Shown: positions 47,679 to 60,377, numbered from the stretch's first letter. The stretch is 64,000 nt of DNA from Spirodela intermedia (GCA_902729315.2 LR746279.1:4000001-4064000), one strand, 5' to 3'. Notes: generated from the letters alone by a model not told the origin. Numbers and translations: made by a program.

Positions 47679-48372
47679 TGATGAGTTAAAATTTGTAGTG
47701 TCGTTATGCCTACCTCTCACTCAATCAAAATTAATTTAGAGTAAAGTTTAAATACTGATTCACACAAACTTAGTCAAGGTAAGTTAGCTTGTCTCCTTAA
47801 AAAATTGTGAAAATGAGATTTATTTGTTTGCTAATTAAGGTTGATAGAAATGTTGAAGGAGAAGAACTTAGGTGTGGAAGGGGAAGAAAGATAGTTTAGG
47901 CATGAAAAGGAATTTACTAAAAGATGAATGATGCCACACAATCAAAGGGATTACATGATGCATTCTAAATGCTAATGAAGATCTATTTCCTATTTAAAAA
48001 CATTAGAATCATAGATTACCTCAAAACCAACCTGATTATCACCATGCCACACCATGTCACTTGATTATTTCCACTGCTAGCTGTGGAAGAAAACTTCGTT
48101 CAGGGCAAGTAATCTAATGAGGAACGGATGACACACCTTTGATCGCAAGATGTGAAGCTTAGACCCTTCGAATCCCTTCTGGGACAACGAAAGCCTAAAG
48201 TTCTACTAAAATAAGCTAAGCTTCTAATTGTTTGAGACACAATATGTATAAGACGGAGCCCCTCTTTCTTTCCCTCACTTTTACAAACAAGATTAACACT
48301 TAAATCAATAGTTGTGCTGCTCCCTTCTTGGTGGTTAGCCCTTGGATCTTCTTGTGTACCTCTTGATAAGTA
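47679..48372 (+). repeat. Long direct repeat, left copy (candidate LTR)
   Basis: Begins TGATGAGTTAAAATTTGTAG and matches 59276-59963 along about 690 bases with scattered differences, including AATGATGCCACACAATCAAAG, GATTACCTCAAAACCAACCT and GTGTACCTCTTGATAAGT. Divergence begins right after CTCTTGATAAGT. The pair brackets all the gypsy and copia remnants and could be LTRs of an outer element about 12.3 kb long or two solo copies. Confidence 0.7.
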
Positions 48373-49089
48373 AGTCTCCCAGCCTTTGGAGTTGAATATG
48401 GTGGATCTTTCTCCATTCTTTGAGTTGCGTACTTTAATTGATTATGGGCCTTACACACATAACTTTTCATTTGAGCCCACTTTGCCCACTTCTCCTTATG
48501 TGATTATGAGCCTTAAGCTCATAGTTCTCCACTAAAGTCCTAGTGTGACCTTGGTTCCTTGAAAGCCTGTGGACTCAAGGAATTACGTCAAATAGTTAGA
48601 AGATAAAGAATTGCATCAATTTCTCGCCTGATGTATCCAATATCAACAAATATATAATTCAATAAGAAACAAATGAAATATAATACGTGTGAATGAGGAT
48701 ACTATCATAATCATGTGTAATATTCCTCATATAATATATTATTTATGTATTATGATATCCCCCAACTCAACTCATTGTCAGTCCCTTTGCAATGAATTAT
48801 AAATGAGAACAATTCTACATTCATTTGCTTTCATGTTTCATTTTCATAAACTTGAGAATATACTTAGTTTCGAGATTAACTTCTATATTTTGTTAATGTT
48901 ATGTTTTCTTGAGTGATTACGATTATGACACAACTAAATTACACCAGCTTATTTAATTTTTCTTGCCTCCCATGCAGGCCGCTTTTTTCATCGACATTAT
49001 TTTTATTTACCCTAGTGTCACATGTGGAATCTCCATGAGACACCTGGGACATTTCCCTTTTTACTTATGTTTTTGGCCTTCACTCTACA
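48373..49089. other. AT-rich retroelement-context DNA, nothing specific recognised
   Basis: Between the candidate LTR and the next LTR fragment. No primer-binding site or coding domain was identified. Confidence 0.4.
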
Positions 49090-49288
49090 TGACATAACAG
49101 TAACAAAGAAGATAAATAAAATATGGGTTTGAATCTACAAAGCTCTAATCTTAAGAAAGAAACCTGCCTCTGAATCCACAGATTCAGAGTCTTCAACCTG
49201 TGAATCTATAAGGGGGTACCTGAGTCCACAAGCAAGAGGAAAAGATTCTCACAATAGAGAAAACTGATTCAACTAAAAAGTGAGGATC
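49090..49288 (+). repeat. LTR fragment, family A, 5' part
   Basis: Begins TGACATAACAGTAAC and follows the start of the full LTR at 50624 (GAAGATAAA, ATATGGG, CACAGATTCAGAGTCTTCAAC, GTCCACAAGCAAGAG, TTCTCACA). It breaks off at 49288, where the sequence switches to the reverse complement of the other end of the same LTR. Confidence 0.8.
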
Positions 49289-49663
49289 TGATGTAGCCCA
49301 AGACACAAGTTGAAATGTCAACTTCGAATTTAGGCCCATTTATCATGAATTTGGGCCATAAAGTGAAAAGTGCAAGAAAATGAGCTCACATATGTCACTA
49401 GTGAGCTGGAGGTCTGCATTTGGGCCCACTTTATGTCATTTTACTTCTCGAATGTATTTTATGTCTCATTCCTTCTAGAAGAGACTTTAATGTGGTACAG
49501 TTTGTACCTAAGATCTCTTTAGGATCTTTGACTATTAGAGTCTATACCTAAGATCTGCTCAAGATCTCTGACTGTCAGAATCTGATTTAGGTCATTTCAG
49601 AGTTAGTCATAGTATTTTTAAAGGATCTGTCTAAGATCTCAATCTGTCAGAGTTTGTCTAATG
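49289..49663 (-). repeat. LTR fragment, family A, inverted terminal part
   Basis: Starts TGATGTAGCCCAAGACACAAG. This is the reverse complement of the LTR end seen at 51294, and the match continues through CTAAGATCT-containing repeats to about 49663. Together with 49090-49288 it forms a chimeric, partly inverted LTR. Confidence 0.8.
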
Positions 49664-49849
49664 TAGACAAGCCCACACCCTCATCTATATTGAATTGGTT
49701 GGATCAAGAATGAACTAGAAACTAAAGTTTCAGAGACCTATCTAATCAAAATTTCAATTCGTAAGACTTATTATGATGACGTGTAATATAAGGTTGTTGA
49801 CATGCATACTTGTCACATGATATTAGTCAGATCATGGCAGTTTGGTGTT

Positions 49850-50623
49850 GACGTTACACACTGTGGTAAGGATTAATTATCAAGTTATATGCAAACTCCA
49901 CTTGTGCCAAAGCATAATCCTATTAATTTAGTTTTTCTCCAGAAATATAATGAATTAATATGCCTAGAGTTTTATTCACAACTTCAGTTTGGCCATCAGT
50001 TTGTGGGTGACTAGTACTACTGAATTTCAAAAATGTGTCAAACCTCTTCTAAAGAGTTCGCTAGAAAGGACTACTTGACTTGCATCATTTATCTTTTTAC
50101 ATGCAATGAAGTTTACTATTTTTGAAAATCTATCAACAACCACAAAAACTAAGTCAGCTACTCTCTATGTTCGCAACAGACCTAATATAAAATTCAATAA
50201 AATATCAGCCCATGGATATTGTGGAATAAGCAATGGAGTGTATAGTCCAGTATTTTGACTTTCTTTCTTGTAGGTTTGACAAACCTAATATTTATAAATA
50301 AGTCAACTTGTTTAGATGGTTTGCCTTGTTTACACAGATAATATTCAAAAAAATCTTCATCTCTTGCATAGAGTTCTGTCAATATTCAAAACCATTAACT
50401 TCTCCTCTCATCGTAATCAGAAATACTGATTTTTGACTTAGTGCATCAACCACTTTGTTTCATTTTTCTAATTTGTGCTTTATCATAAAAGAAAACTTTT
50501 AAATAAATGAAATCCATCTAACATACATTCTGTTGATAGTGGTCTGACTATTGACTGATTTCAAAGTTTGATCGTCAATAAATAAAATAAATTTTCATTG
50601 AATCAAGTAGTATTCCCAAATAT
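49850..50623 (-). mobile_element. Degenerate Ty3/gypsy pol fragment (RNase H-integrase)
   Basis: A diverged second copy of the region at about 51745-52650. Shared blocks on the + strand include GTGCCAAAGCATAATC, CTTCAGTTTGG and AATGTGTCAAACCTCTTC, in the same order. Stops and gaps are frequent. It ends exactly where the LTR at 50624 begins, which suggests it was interrupted by that insertion. Confidence 0.75.
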
Positions 50624-51294
50624 TGACACAATAGTAACACGGAAGATAAACAAGATATGGGCTTAAATCCACAAAGCTCCAATCTTGGGGAAGGAGAGGT
50701 TGACTGCAATATTGACTGCATTTAAATTCACAGATTCAGAGTCTTCAACCCTTAAATCCACAAGGGGGTGCCTGAATCCACAAGCAAGAAGGAGAGGTTC
50801 TCACAGCAAGAAGTGAGTACCACATGTTACAATGAGGGCCTTTATATAGGCTTAGAAAAGAGGTTGGGCGCCCCCAAAAAAAGGATCCTGACAGATCTTA
50901 GGGACAGAGTTTGACTAACTCTGAAATGATTTAAAGTAGACTCTAACAGACTGAGATCTTAGATAAATCTTTTTAAAAAACTCTGACATGACTTAAAGCA
51001 GACTCTGACAGTGAGAGACCCTGAGCAGATCTTAGATACAGAATCTAACAATTAGAAATCCTGAATAGATCTTAGATACAGACTGAATCACATTAAAGTC
51101 TCTTCTAAAAGGAATGAGACATAAAGTACCTTCTAGAAGTGAGAGGACATAAAGTGGGCCAAAATTCAAACCTCCAGCTTATTGGTGACATATGTGGGCT
51201 CATTTTCTTGCAACTTTCACTTTATTACCCAAATTCAAGATAAGTGAGCCTAAATTAAAAGTTGACACTTCAACTTGTATCTTCGGCTACATCA
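50624..51294 (-). repeat. Full-length LTR, family A (671 bp), 3' LTR of the minus-strand gypsy element
   Basis: On the + strand it starts TGACACAATAG and ends GGCTACATCA, giving TG...CA termini with 3-bp inverted ends TGA/TCA. On the minus strand the element's pol frame and a purine-rich stretch (GAAGGAGGAAATAT) run straight into TGATGTAGCC, as expected for a polypurine tract next to a 3' LTR. The five bases before it are AATAT. Confidence 0.85.
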
Positions 51295-53730
51295 ATATTT
51301 CCTCCTTCAAGAAAAGTCATCATCGAGTCTTCATTTGAATCATTGTAGTACTCATATATATCACTAATATTGAATGTGGGTGAAATACTCATATTTGGTA
51401 AGAGCTCAATGAGGTATGCATTGTCATTGATCTTCTGTAGAACTTGATATGATCTATATTTCTTCAGCTTCAACTTATTTTACCTACCTGCTGGAAATCA
51501 TTCTTTACAAAGGTACACCATCACTCTGTCTCCAACTTCAAATATCTTCTTTTCTTATCTGCTGCTGCTTTATATTTTCTAAGAATTAATTGTGAGATTG
51601 TGTATCACACTTTTTAAGTGTTTTGATATGATCTATCACATTATTTACAGCACTATTAGTTCCAACTGATCTTGGTACTTGTAATAAATTTAATATAATT
51701 CTTGGACGAAAATAATATACCACTGAAAAAAGAGATTGATTAGTCGAATGATTAATCATCGAATTATATGTAAATTTTGTTTGTGCCAAAGCATAATCTC
51801 ATTGTTTTAGCTTTTCTCCTGAAATACAATGAATCAAATTGCCCAGAGTTCTATTTAGAACTTCAGTTTGGTCATCAATTTGTGGGTGAGTAGTAGTCCT
51901 GAATTTCAGAAATGTGTCAAACCTCTTCCAAAAAGATTGTCAAAAGTGAGATATAAACCTAGAATCTCTATCAGAGTTAATTGACTAAGGAATTCTATGT
52001 AGACAAGCAGTTTCTTTAAAAAAGTGATTGACTACTTGACTTGCATCACTTGTTTTCTTATATATAATAAAGTGTGCCACAAAATCTATCAACAGCCACA
52101 AAAATAGACTCAGCTCCTCTGTGGTCGTGGCGGACTTAATATAAAATCTATTGAATTATCAACCCATAGACGTTGTGAAATAGGCATTGGACTGTAGCAA
52201 TCCCTTATAGGTTTGACAAACCTGACATTTACAAACAAAGTTTTCTACATCTTTCTTTAGTTTAGGTAGTAATATCACTCTTCAACTAACTGTAAAGTAT
52301 TGTCTCGAAATAAAAAACCATTTTGTAGGTGAAAACTTTTAGTTGATATTCCTGACATAGAGATCATATATTATTTAGAAAAATCATCGTCGTCTGGGTA
52401 TAATTCTTTAAGATAATCAAATACTGTGATTTTAGCATGCAGGTTCAGCAAACATATTGATTTTCTACTAAGAGCATCTGCAACTCGATTCAGTTTTTCT
52501 GACAACTGTTTAATAACAAAAGTAAAATGTGGAATGAAAGAGATTCATCTGGCATGCATTCTATTCATCGAAGTCTGATTATTTACTGATTTCATAGCCT
52601 AATGATCACTATATAAAATAAACTCTCGTTGAATCAAATAGTGTTCCCATGTTTATAAAGTGTAGACGTAGTTCATATGTTGTCTATTTTTTCTTACCTC
52701 AGAAAATTTTTCACTAAAAAATGTTATTGTCCGATCTTCTTGCGACAGTACACTTCTAATGCAAACTATGAATGTATCGCATTCCACTTCAAACAGTTTA
52801 TCAATGTTTGGCAAGACTAAAACAGGAGTAGAACATAATTTCTCTTTAGTCATGAAAAAACTTTATTGAGCCAAAATTTTGAATGAATCTTCTATAAAAT
52901 GATGCCAACACATGAAAACTTCGAACCTGGTGAAAACTTAAAGTTAATGTATAATTGATTATGTTGTAACACCTTGAATACTGATCTGAGATGTTTCATT
53001 TGTTCATCTTCAGTAGTACTGTAAATAAGAATGTCATCAAGATAAAGGGCCACAAATTTACCAATAAAAGGTTTCAGAATTCTATTCATCACTCTCAAAA
53101 GGATACTAGGGACATTTGATAAGCCAAATGGGATGACTAACCATTCATAAAGAACCGCCTTAGTTTTAAAGGCAGTCTTTCATTCATTTTGTGACCGAAT
53201 TAAGAACCACAAAGTATATCTAACATGACATCTAGGTGTGGAATTGAGAATCTATACTTAATTGCTATCTTGTTAGAAGCTCTACTATCGACACATATCT
53301 GCTAACTTCTATCTTTCTTTGGAACAAGTAAAACAAGCACAAAATATAGGCTCATACTTTCTCTTATCAATCCTTTACTTAATAACTCCTAGAATGTGGA
53401 GTTATCCTAGAATGTGAAAGCTTAGGCAGGCTTGCTACTTGTATAAGGTCAATATGATATTATGCATCACACATTGATAGAAGTTGAGAAGATAGTTCTT
53501 GAATTACATAAAATTCAGATAAGAAACTTTTAACAGCTTTTGGTATCACATCAGCTATTTTGATATCTGAATCAAGTTTTTGAACAATAACAAATAATTG
53601 AGTATTAATATCAAACTTTTTAAGAAACTTTGTCTAGTTGATGAGCATTACTTTTCTTTTCTCCTTCTCTCCTTTGCTAAAATCACTATCTTGAATTGGA
53701 GCCAAAACAATTTTTTTATCTTGTCTGCCG
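51270..53730 (-). mobile_element. Ty3/gypsy retrotransposon internal region, degenerate pol, no gag
   Basis: Minus-strand coding remnants in the gypsy order RT, RNase H, integrase. The reverse transcriptase block at 53098-52892 keeps the catalytic [10 protein letters not shown] motif. The RNase H block at 52853-52653 reads VLVLPNIDKLFEVECD. An integrase-core tail at 51789-51586 reads FTYNSMINHSTNQS. The C-terminal block at 51473-51270 reads QKINDNAYLIELLP and FNISDIYEYY. Stops and frameshifts separate the blocks, so it cannot encode a working polyprotein. RT upstream sequence continues to about 53700, then joins an LTR fragment directly, with no gag, protease or primer-binding site. Confidence 0.9.
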
Positions 53731-54128
53731 TGAAAATAACGTGGAAGATACACAAGATATGGGCTTGAATCCACAAATCTCTAATCTTGGGGAAGAAACC
53801 AACCTCTTAATCCAAAGATTTAGAGTCTTCAACCCTTGAATCCACAAGAGAGTGCCTGAATCCACAAGCAAGAGGGAGAGGTTCTCACAGTGGAGAAAAC
53901 TGATTCAACTAAAAAGGTATATTCCTCTAGTTACAATGGGGACCTTCATATAAGCCCAAAAAGGAGGTTGGGAGGTTGGGCATTCCCCAAAAAGAGGATT
54001 CTAATAGATCTTAGGGACAAACTGAAATGACTTAAAATAGACTCTGACAGACTATGTTAGCAAAATCTTCTAAAAATACTCTGACATGACCTAAAGCAGA
54101 CTCTGACAGTGAGAGACCTAAAAATACT
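53731..54128 (-). repeat. LTR fragment, family A (right side of gypsy element, truncated)
   Basis: Starts TGAAAATAACGTGGAAGATA and follows the 50624 LTR (GATATGGGCTTGAATCCACAA, GAGTCTTCAACCCTTGAATC, GAGGTTCTCACAG), breaking off after GACAGTGAGAGACC. Direct orientation with 50624-51294 agrees with a flanking LTR pair. Confidence 0.8.
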
Positions 54129-55060
54129 GTGTTCCTTTTTTTGGGGATTTGGCATCTTGGGCCTCAACAGTGCCCATCCACCCTTATATTAAGGTGGAGA
54201 GCCACCCCCAAGGGCCATGTTTAGGAGAAAGTGTGTTTCATTGAGAATCTCATTCCAAGGGGGCAAAGAGGAAGGGGATCACCTCCAGCTCACTGCCGCT
54301 GCTTCCAAGGCCGTCAGCAGCCATGTGAGCCGCCACTAGGATGCCGGCATTGCTACCAGGCTATCAACACAACCGTGTGTCCGCTAGTGTGCCAACCCCA
54401 TGTGCCCGCTAGCTGCACAAACCCGCCGTGCGCCGAACTGTGCGTTTGTCTCACAACTGTTACAGAATCTCAGCGTGCACGCTGCTTGCCTGGCCGCGTG
54501 CTACCGTGCTTACCCCTCGGAGCTCGTCATTACACCTGACCCTTGGACGCCTAACTGAGCGCCCCAGCAACTTCGTTTTTCCCCTTCCTCCGACCCTGTC
54601 CATGCCCTGCTGATATCCAGCACTGGAACGCCTGTTCATGGTGTCAGCAGACGCCTTGTCGCACGCCGACTGGACCTCTGCCTTGAAGGTCACCTCTTAT
54701 CCCCTATCATCTTGCACTTGCTCAACTGCCGTCAGACCTAGCTAGGTTAGAATAGGTCAGCTGTTCGCACCAACTCTGATGTGCATGCCTGATTTCTAAT
54801 GTTGGTCGTTGAGCACTTGCAGTGGAGTTGCGCCAGCACCATTAGGTCCTCACCCTCCGGACGTGGACTTGGAGGATTACCCTGCATCTCAGCCCCCTGG
54901 CGACACCTAGTCGTGATGGAACGTCGGCGTCATGGTATTTCGGCCACTGCTTGCACATAGTTGAGTTTGGCGCTCATCATCTAGAGTCTCTGGTTAGCAT
55001 TACTCGTGGCATATAGGGTTCCCTATCCTTGTCCTACATCAATTTGAGTATTATATCCTC
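54129..55060. other. GC-rich island of unknown origin between retroelements
   Basis: An abrupt composition change from AT-rich LTR to GC-rich sequence. Open frames are Cys/Pro/Arg-rich by composition and show no conserved spacing. It may be the leader or LTR of another element. No boundaries were identified. Confidence 0.4.
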
Positions 55061-55069
55061 TTTTTGGAA

Positions 55070-55690
55070 ATAAGAAGTTAGGTATGATTGAAGTAGTCTT
55101 TGGTGTTATCAGATCTAAACCTCTAAATTATTGTCTCAAACGGAGTTTTTATTAAAGAACAGAATTGTATGTGTGTCATACTTACGTCATATTTGCTTTT
55201 AAGTACACAAATCCACATCATCCTTGTACAGTCATCAATAAAGAAGATAAACCAATTAGATCCACTTGTGCTATGTGTTGATTCAAATCTTTATACATCA
55301 CTATGATCATGGCAAAAAAGTATTGAACACTTCATATTATTCTTGACACAAAATTCTTGATGCAAAAGTATTTTTTAATGTTTGGTAATTCACATAGTTC
55401 ACACTTGAATTTAGAGGAAATTAAGTTGTGAAAAAAAAAAAGGAAACAAACCCTTCAGAATAATTTTGTTTTTTACTATTTGACATGTCAAGGTTCTTGA
55501 GAATATTATGTTGATCAACTGCAGTATTTGGTTGGCTTGGAAGCTCTAGATAATAGAGTACACTCCATTTTCGAACATGTCCAATCATCCTCTCATACGT
55601 CTTGTAAAAAATTAGACAAGTATTAAGATCAAACACAATATTACCTAAGTCTCATGTGAGTTTACTAACATAAACTAGGTTAGTGGTCAA
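55070..55690 (-). mobile_element. Ty1/copia retrotransposon fragment (GAG-pre-integrase and integrase start)
   Basis: On the minus strand, 55636-55421 contains DLNTCLIF and SVLYYLELP, typical of the copia pre-integrase block (DL.T....G......LYYL). Further along, at about 55270-55180, the integrase core signature FIDDCTRMMWI is readable. Stops, frame changes and an A-homopolymer interrupt it. No RT, RNase H or LTR assigned to it was seen. Confidence 0.75.
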
Positions 55691-58600
55691 CATATGAACA
55701 TAAAGTACATTTTTCAAGATAATATAAGGTGATAGGCAATTGTTTCCTGTTCGAACAATTGTAATTGAGGAGCCAATAGTTATGTTAATTTTCTATTATT
55801 TGGACAAAGAGCATACGACTTAAATAGATGAGAGGCATAGGTCATATGTTATGGGGCCCTTGTATTAATGATCTAGGGTGAAGATTTACTGTTTGTTCAG
55901 GCACTCAATTCAAGAAAATTGAAGACTTACATGAACACTTAGGTGAACTTGGGGTTGTCTTCTAAGAAACAGTCCTTCTGCCTTCTCACCGTACCTCCTT
56001 TCGTAGAACCCCAACCGCTAAGTGCTCACAGTAGCATGCTCCTGGTATACCCCAATATTCATGACCTAAAAGAAGGAGAGAATCGGGTAACACGAAAACG
56101 ACGGCTTAAGGAACTGAGCTTTTTCCCATGATTGAGAGGAAGAAGATTGTACCACACTCTCCTATCCTCTGGTCTTCTTGAATTTGAATTTTTCCTCAGG
56201 GAGAAGAAGAAAATTTCGCCGTTATGGGTTGTACTTGCTGGGTTGGAGTGGCCCACGTTTGTCATGAAGATGTGTGGGGTTTTTCATGTCTGCAAATTAG
56301 TTTTAGAAAGAGAATCTTATGACAGCGGTTCTATTCCTCTACACCGGTCACCATGAGGGGATCTTAAAATCCGATCTGCCATTAGGGGTTATGATGTAGG
56401 GTGCCTACGACGGACACAGAGTGAGGAGAAAATTATGATGGTGTAGCCCTGTACCTCGGTCTTACAACCACCAAGATAAGTAACGCTTTAAATTATAGAT
56501 CCCGGCAGAATAAGGCGCAAATCTATTACCAAAGAGTGAGGACGTTCAGCGCTGAGACAGCGCCAGGGGCAGTGCGGTGAGCCTCGAGTTGTCGTGGGAC
56601 AGTGAACGATGGAAACTGGCAACCCTGTTGATTAGTGTTCAGTCTTGGACTGGGCTCTTTGGGCGTGGCAATGGCTTCATAGAGGATTTTCCGGTTCCCG
56701 TGGCGAAATGTGCAGCTGCTGGAATCGTCGTGTGAGATGGCAATGGGCAATCGTCGCGCGAGAACAGTCACGCCTGCGTCAGCAGAGAGCGCGTGGCTGC
56801 GTCGGCTGCTGATGACCTCTAAGCGGGGCCTTACTACAGGTCAAATCCCGTCGACGTGAGTGTTGTCATCTACCACCAACAGTAGGCAACAATGCGCTAG
56901 ATGGTGGACAGTGCAATCGGCGGCAAGAGAAACTGGATGTTTGCTCTCAAATGGTGCTTTACGGGTGGTTGGCAGGGGGAGGGTCGCCTCTCAGCAGTTG
57001 CGGTTGTTACGATTGTGACAGTGGGGGCGGCTGAGAGGAAACCTTGGGCAAATTCTGAAAATGATGCCTATCGCCAAAATTCACCACAAAATCGTCTCTT
57101 ACAGCGCCAATCCTAATTATAGGGTCAAGAATTCGTGAAAGGAAATTAAACGAAAGGAAAATCCAAATAATAAATAAATTCGGATCTTGGATCCTAGGTT
57201 GACGATGTCGACGTGGCATGACTCCTGTGCTGGTCTTCCCCTCCTGTGGCAGCACCATCCCTTCAAATGGTGGGGCTGGGACAGTCGCCACACCAGGTGA
57301 TCATAAGGTAGGTCATCCTCTCTTCTTATCTGTCAACACACCTTTCATGGGTCGACTTGGTTCAAAAACTTAAAAGTTGGCATCCAATAGTTGTAAGTGT
57401 TCTTCTTTGTCATGAGTCTGCACAGAGGTGCTCTGGGAATGGGATCGGATTCGTGGAGATCTATTCAGGGAAAGAGGACAGCACGCTAATAGTTGTAAGA
57501 TATCTATCACCCACACATTCTTTTCAGCTCTCTGTTTCTGCATCAAACAGAATGGTCTCTATCTCATCAGGTTCTCTGTTTTTCTCATCTCGAAAGAGGA
57601 CACGCTCATTCCAAACAGACTTGCAATGCTTGCTGGAGGTTGTCAAGACTTGCAGCTCCTGAGAATATTGCTGAGCCATTATGAGGAGAGAAGACACTGT
57701 CCTTCCCCCATTCGTCACTGAACTTCTGAGCTGAATTGTCTGAGAGAGGGTGCAATGCTTGCTCATTTGCCTCCTTTTCGTGCACTTTGATCTAAGCTGA
57801 CTCTCACTCTTTCTTTAGGCAGCAGCGCACGAGAAGCTCGTTCAGTCTAATACTATTGAGTGCGAGACGGACAGTCGATGTAAGTCTTTTGCTGATCTGG
57901 ATGACCTTCTGTGCTCTTGCTATCTCTGACCGCCAGGCATACAAAAAGCAGCATCGCCTTCAACGCTGACATTTATTCCCTCATGGTCATACGTTATTCC
58001 TATCTGCCCTAGGAGGAGGTCATACTTGATGATTGATCGGGGGCGCTTCATGAAGCGGCGGACTTGGTCTTGTGGTGCAGCCATCTTCTGCAAGGAATGC
58101 AACCTCTGAGCGACGGGGGGAGACAAGATGTAAGCTCCGGGAAGACTGAGGAGATGGTCTGGATGCTCTTGAGGCCGAGGAACTATGTGCCCTTCAGAAC
58201 CTGCACCATCGTAGAAACTTGATGTATCTGCCAGGTAATTTCAGGGAGAAGACGGATGCTTTCTGGCACCACCGAGCAACCCAGCAGCTTCTCTGACGTC
58301 TCAATGTGATTTTGTGTCTGGCAGATGACTACACCGAGGGCGAAGACGTTGGGCTGCTGAGCAGCAGGCACGACTTCCATGCTGGCTGCGTTGGGAGATG
58401 CCTGACGGAAAAGAATGTGTCCCTGATCTGCGGGAACGCAGCCTTCCCGCCCACTGTATGAAGACCCCCAATCTCCTTCAACCTTACATGGCCCACTTGT
58501 AATTAGCTTCCATATATTTGGGGATTACATGATTCAAGTCACCGTGTCTAGTTAGTAGCCCTAATAATTGGCTTATCTACTATGCAAAGCTTTCATATTC

Positions 58601-59275
58601 TTGGCCGAAAATATGTTAATATTGTGATAAGCATAGAGTAGAAGGTTGTGAGGATTTAAGCTGCAACCAAATATGTCAATTCTCAGCAGTGTTTTAGGGA
58701 CATTTACGATGTTTGGTGCTATTGAGATATCACAACAAGGGTGGTGAGGTGTTGACTTATTAGAAAGCCATTTAGAGATGTGGTATGACTGACTCTTCCC
58801 TATAAAATGGAGGGTCCTACTAGCATGTTATTCACATTTTAAGTGAGGAATAGGTTGTTCTATCCTTTAATAGTTTTCCTAGTAAGATTCCACTAAAACC
58901 TAGGAAATGTTTGTCTAAGTTTAAGGAATAATTCCTCTCCAAAAATAATATTTAGATGGTGGAAAATGGCCACGATCTAGGAAACGGTGATTATAATTAC
59001 ATGCTCTTTTCTTCCTGTGAGAGGGATAAACTCCATGAGTTTTAGTTGGAGTATATGATACACCTTGAGGAAGGCCGAGAAAGTGTTCCACTTGACACTT
59101 AAGCAAAGCATATCGCTAATTGAACCTTGGGATACTAGATAGAAAGAGACAAAAATCTCATTGTCAAGGTGAATGTACACATAGTTTGTCTGGCGCTCCT
59201 TTGTATAGAAAGTCTATTATTCAGTGGTTGATACATGCACATTATTGTTATCAAGAAACAGTAGTTAGTGCATAC
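55691..59275. other. Mixed-composition repeat DNA, no gene recognised
   Basis: GC-richer islands at about 56500-57300 and 57800-58450 alternate with AT-rich DNA. Minus-strand open frames at 57920-58126 and 58183-58380 are uninterrupted but lack diagnostic motifs; they look transposon-derived by context only. Confidence 0.4.
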
Positions 59276-59963
59276 TGATGAGTTAAGATTTGTAGTGTCA
59301 TTATGTCTGCGCCTAACTGAATGAAAGTTAATCCAGAGTAAATATTTAATACTGATTCAAGCAAACTTAGTAGCCTGGGTAAGTCAAGTTGTTTCCTTCC
59401 GGAATTGTTGATTGATATTTATTTATTTGCTGATTAAGGTTGGTAAGAATCACCGAGATATCATAAAGAAGAAGAAATTTAATGCAATAAGAGAAGAGAA
59501 AGTTTAGGTATCAAAACGAATTTATTCATATGTGAATGATGCCACACAATCAAAGTAATTGAATAACTCAATCTAACATTAATCAAGATCTAATTTTTAT
59601 CTAATGATATCCAAATCACAGATTACCTTGAAGCCAACCTAGTTGTCACTTTGGAGGCATCCATTGGGGTCCATAGGAGAGAACCTTGTTCAGGGTGAGA
59701 AGTTAGAAGATTATTTGACAATGACCTTTAACTGCAAGATGTGGAACTTGGGACCTTTCGAACCCTTTTAGCTCAACGAAAGCCTAAAGTTCCATTGAGA
59801 AAGGTTTTCATTGTTTGATACATAATATATATAGGACAATTCTCCTTTTTCTCTTCCTCACTTTAGCAAATAAAAATATTTCTTAAATCAATAGTTATGC
59901 AGCTCCCTTCGTATGTGGTTACCCAGAGATCTTCTCATGTACCTCTTGATAAGTCTTTTGACT
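59276..59963 (+). repeat. Long direct repeat, right copy (candidate LTR)
   Basis: Begins TGATGAGTTAAGATTTGTAG and matches 47679-48372 on the same strand, ending at CTCTTGATAAGT. See the left copy for shared blocks. Confidence 0.7.
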
Positions 59964-60377
59964 GCTAGATCTAATCTACTTTTGTCTAGAAATCATGAGA
60001 TTTTATGCAATACACCTTACATACAACCTTTTTTTAAAACATACATAGCTTAGCTTTTTGCAACTACATGTAGGGTGAGATTACTGGGAATGTGCATGTA
60101 GTTGCATGACTGATGGCACACTTAAATAAAAATACAAGACAGTAATGTAACATGGGCTGTAGATGAACCTCAAGTGTTAATGTACTCCAACTATTTAGAG
60201 AGAACGTGTAATTCCTCTAAACATTCAGTTCCCTATTGCACGGTTTAATCCTTTGTGTCCTTGGTTAAATAATCTTTGTATATCTTGGTATAAAAGGTGG
60301 ATTTTGACCTTTGAGCACGGCAAAATTAGTTAGCCTTTCAAGAAAAAGAAATTGTCTAGATGTCTGGAGGTGGGTAA

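Noticed and set aside
54231-54539. Cys-rich 102-codon open frame
   Set aside because: Cys spacing is irregular, no signal peptide or known Cys-rich fold, and it lies in a retroelement nest.
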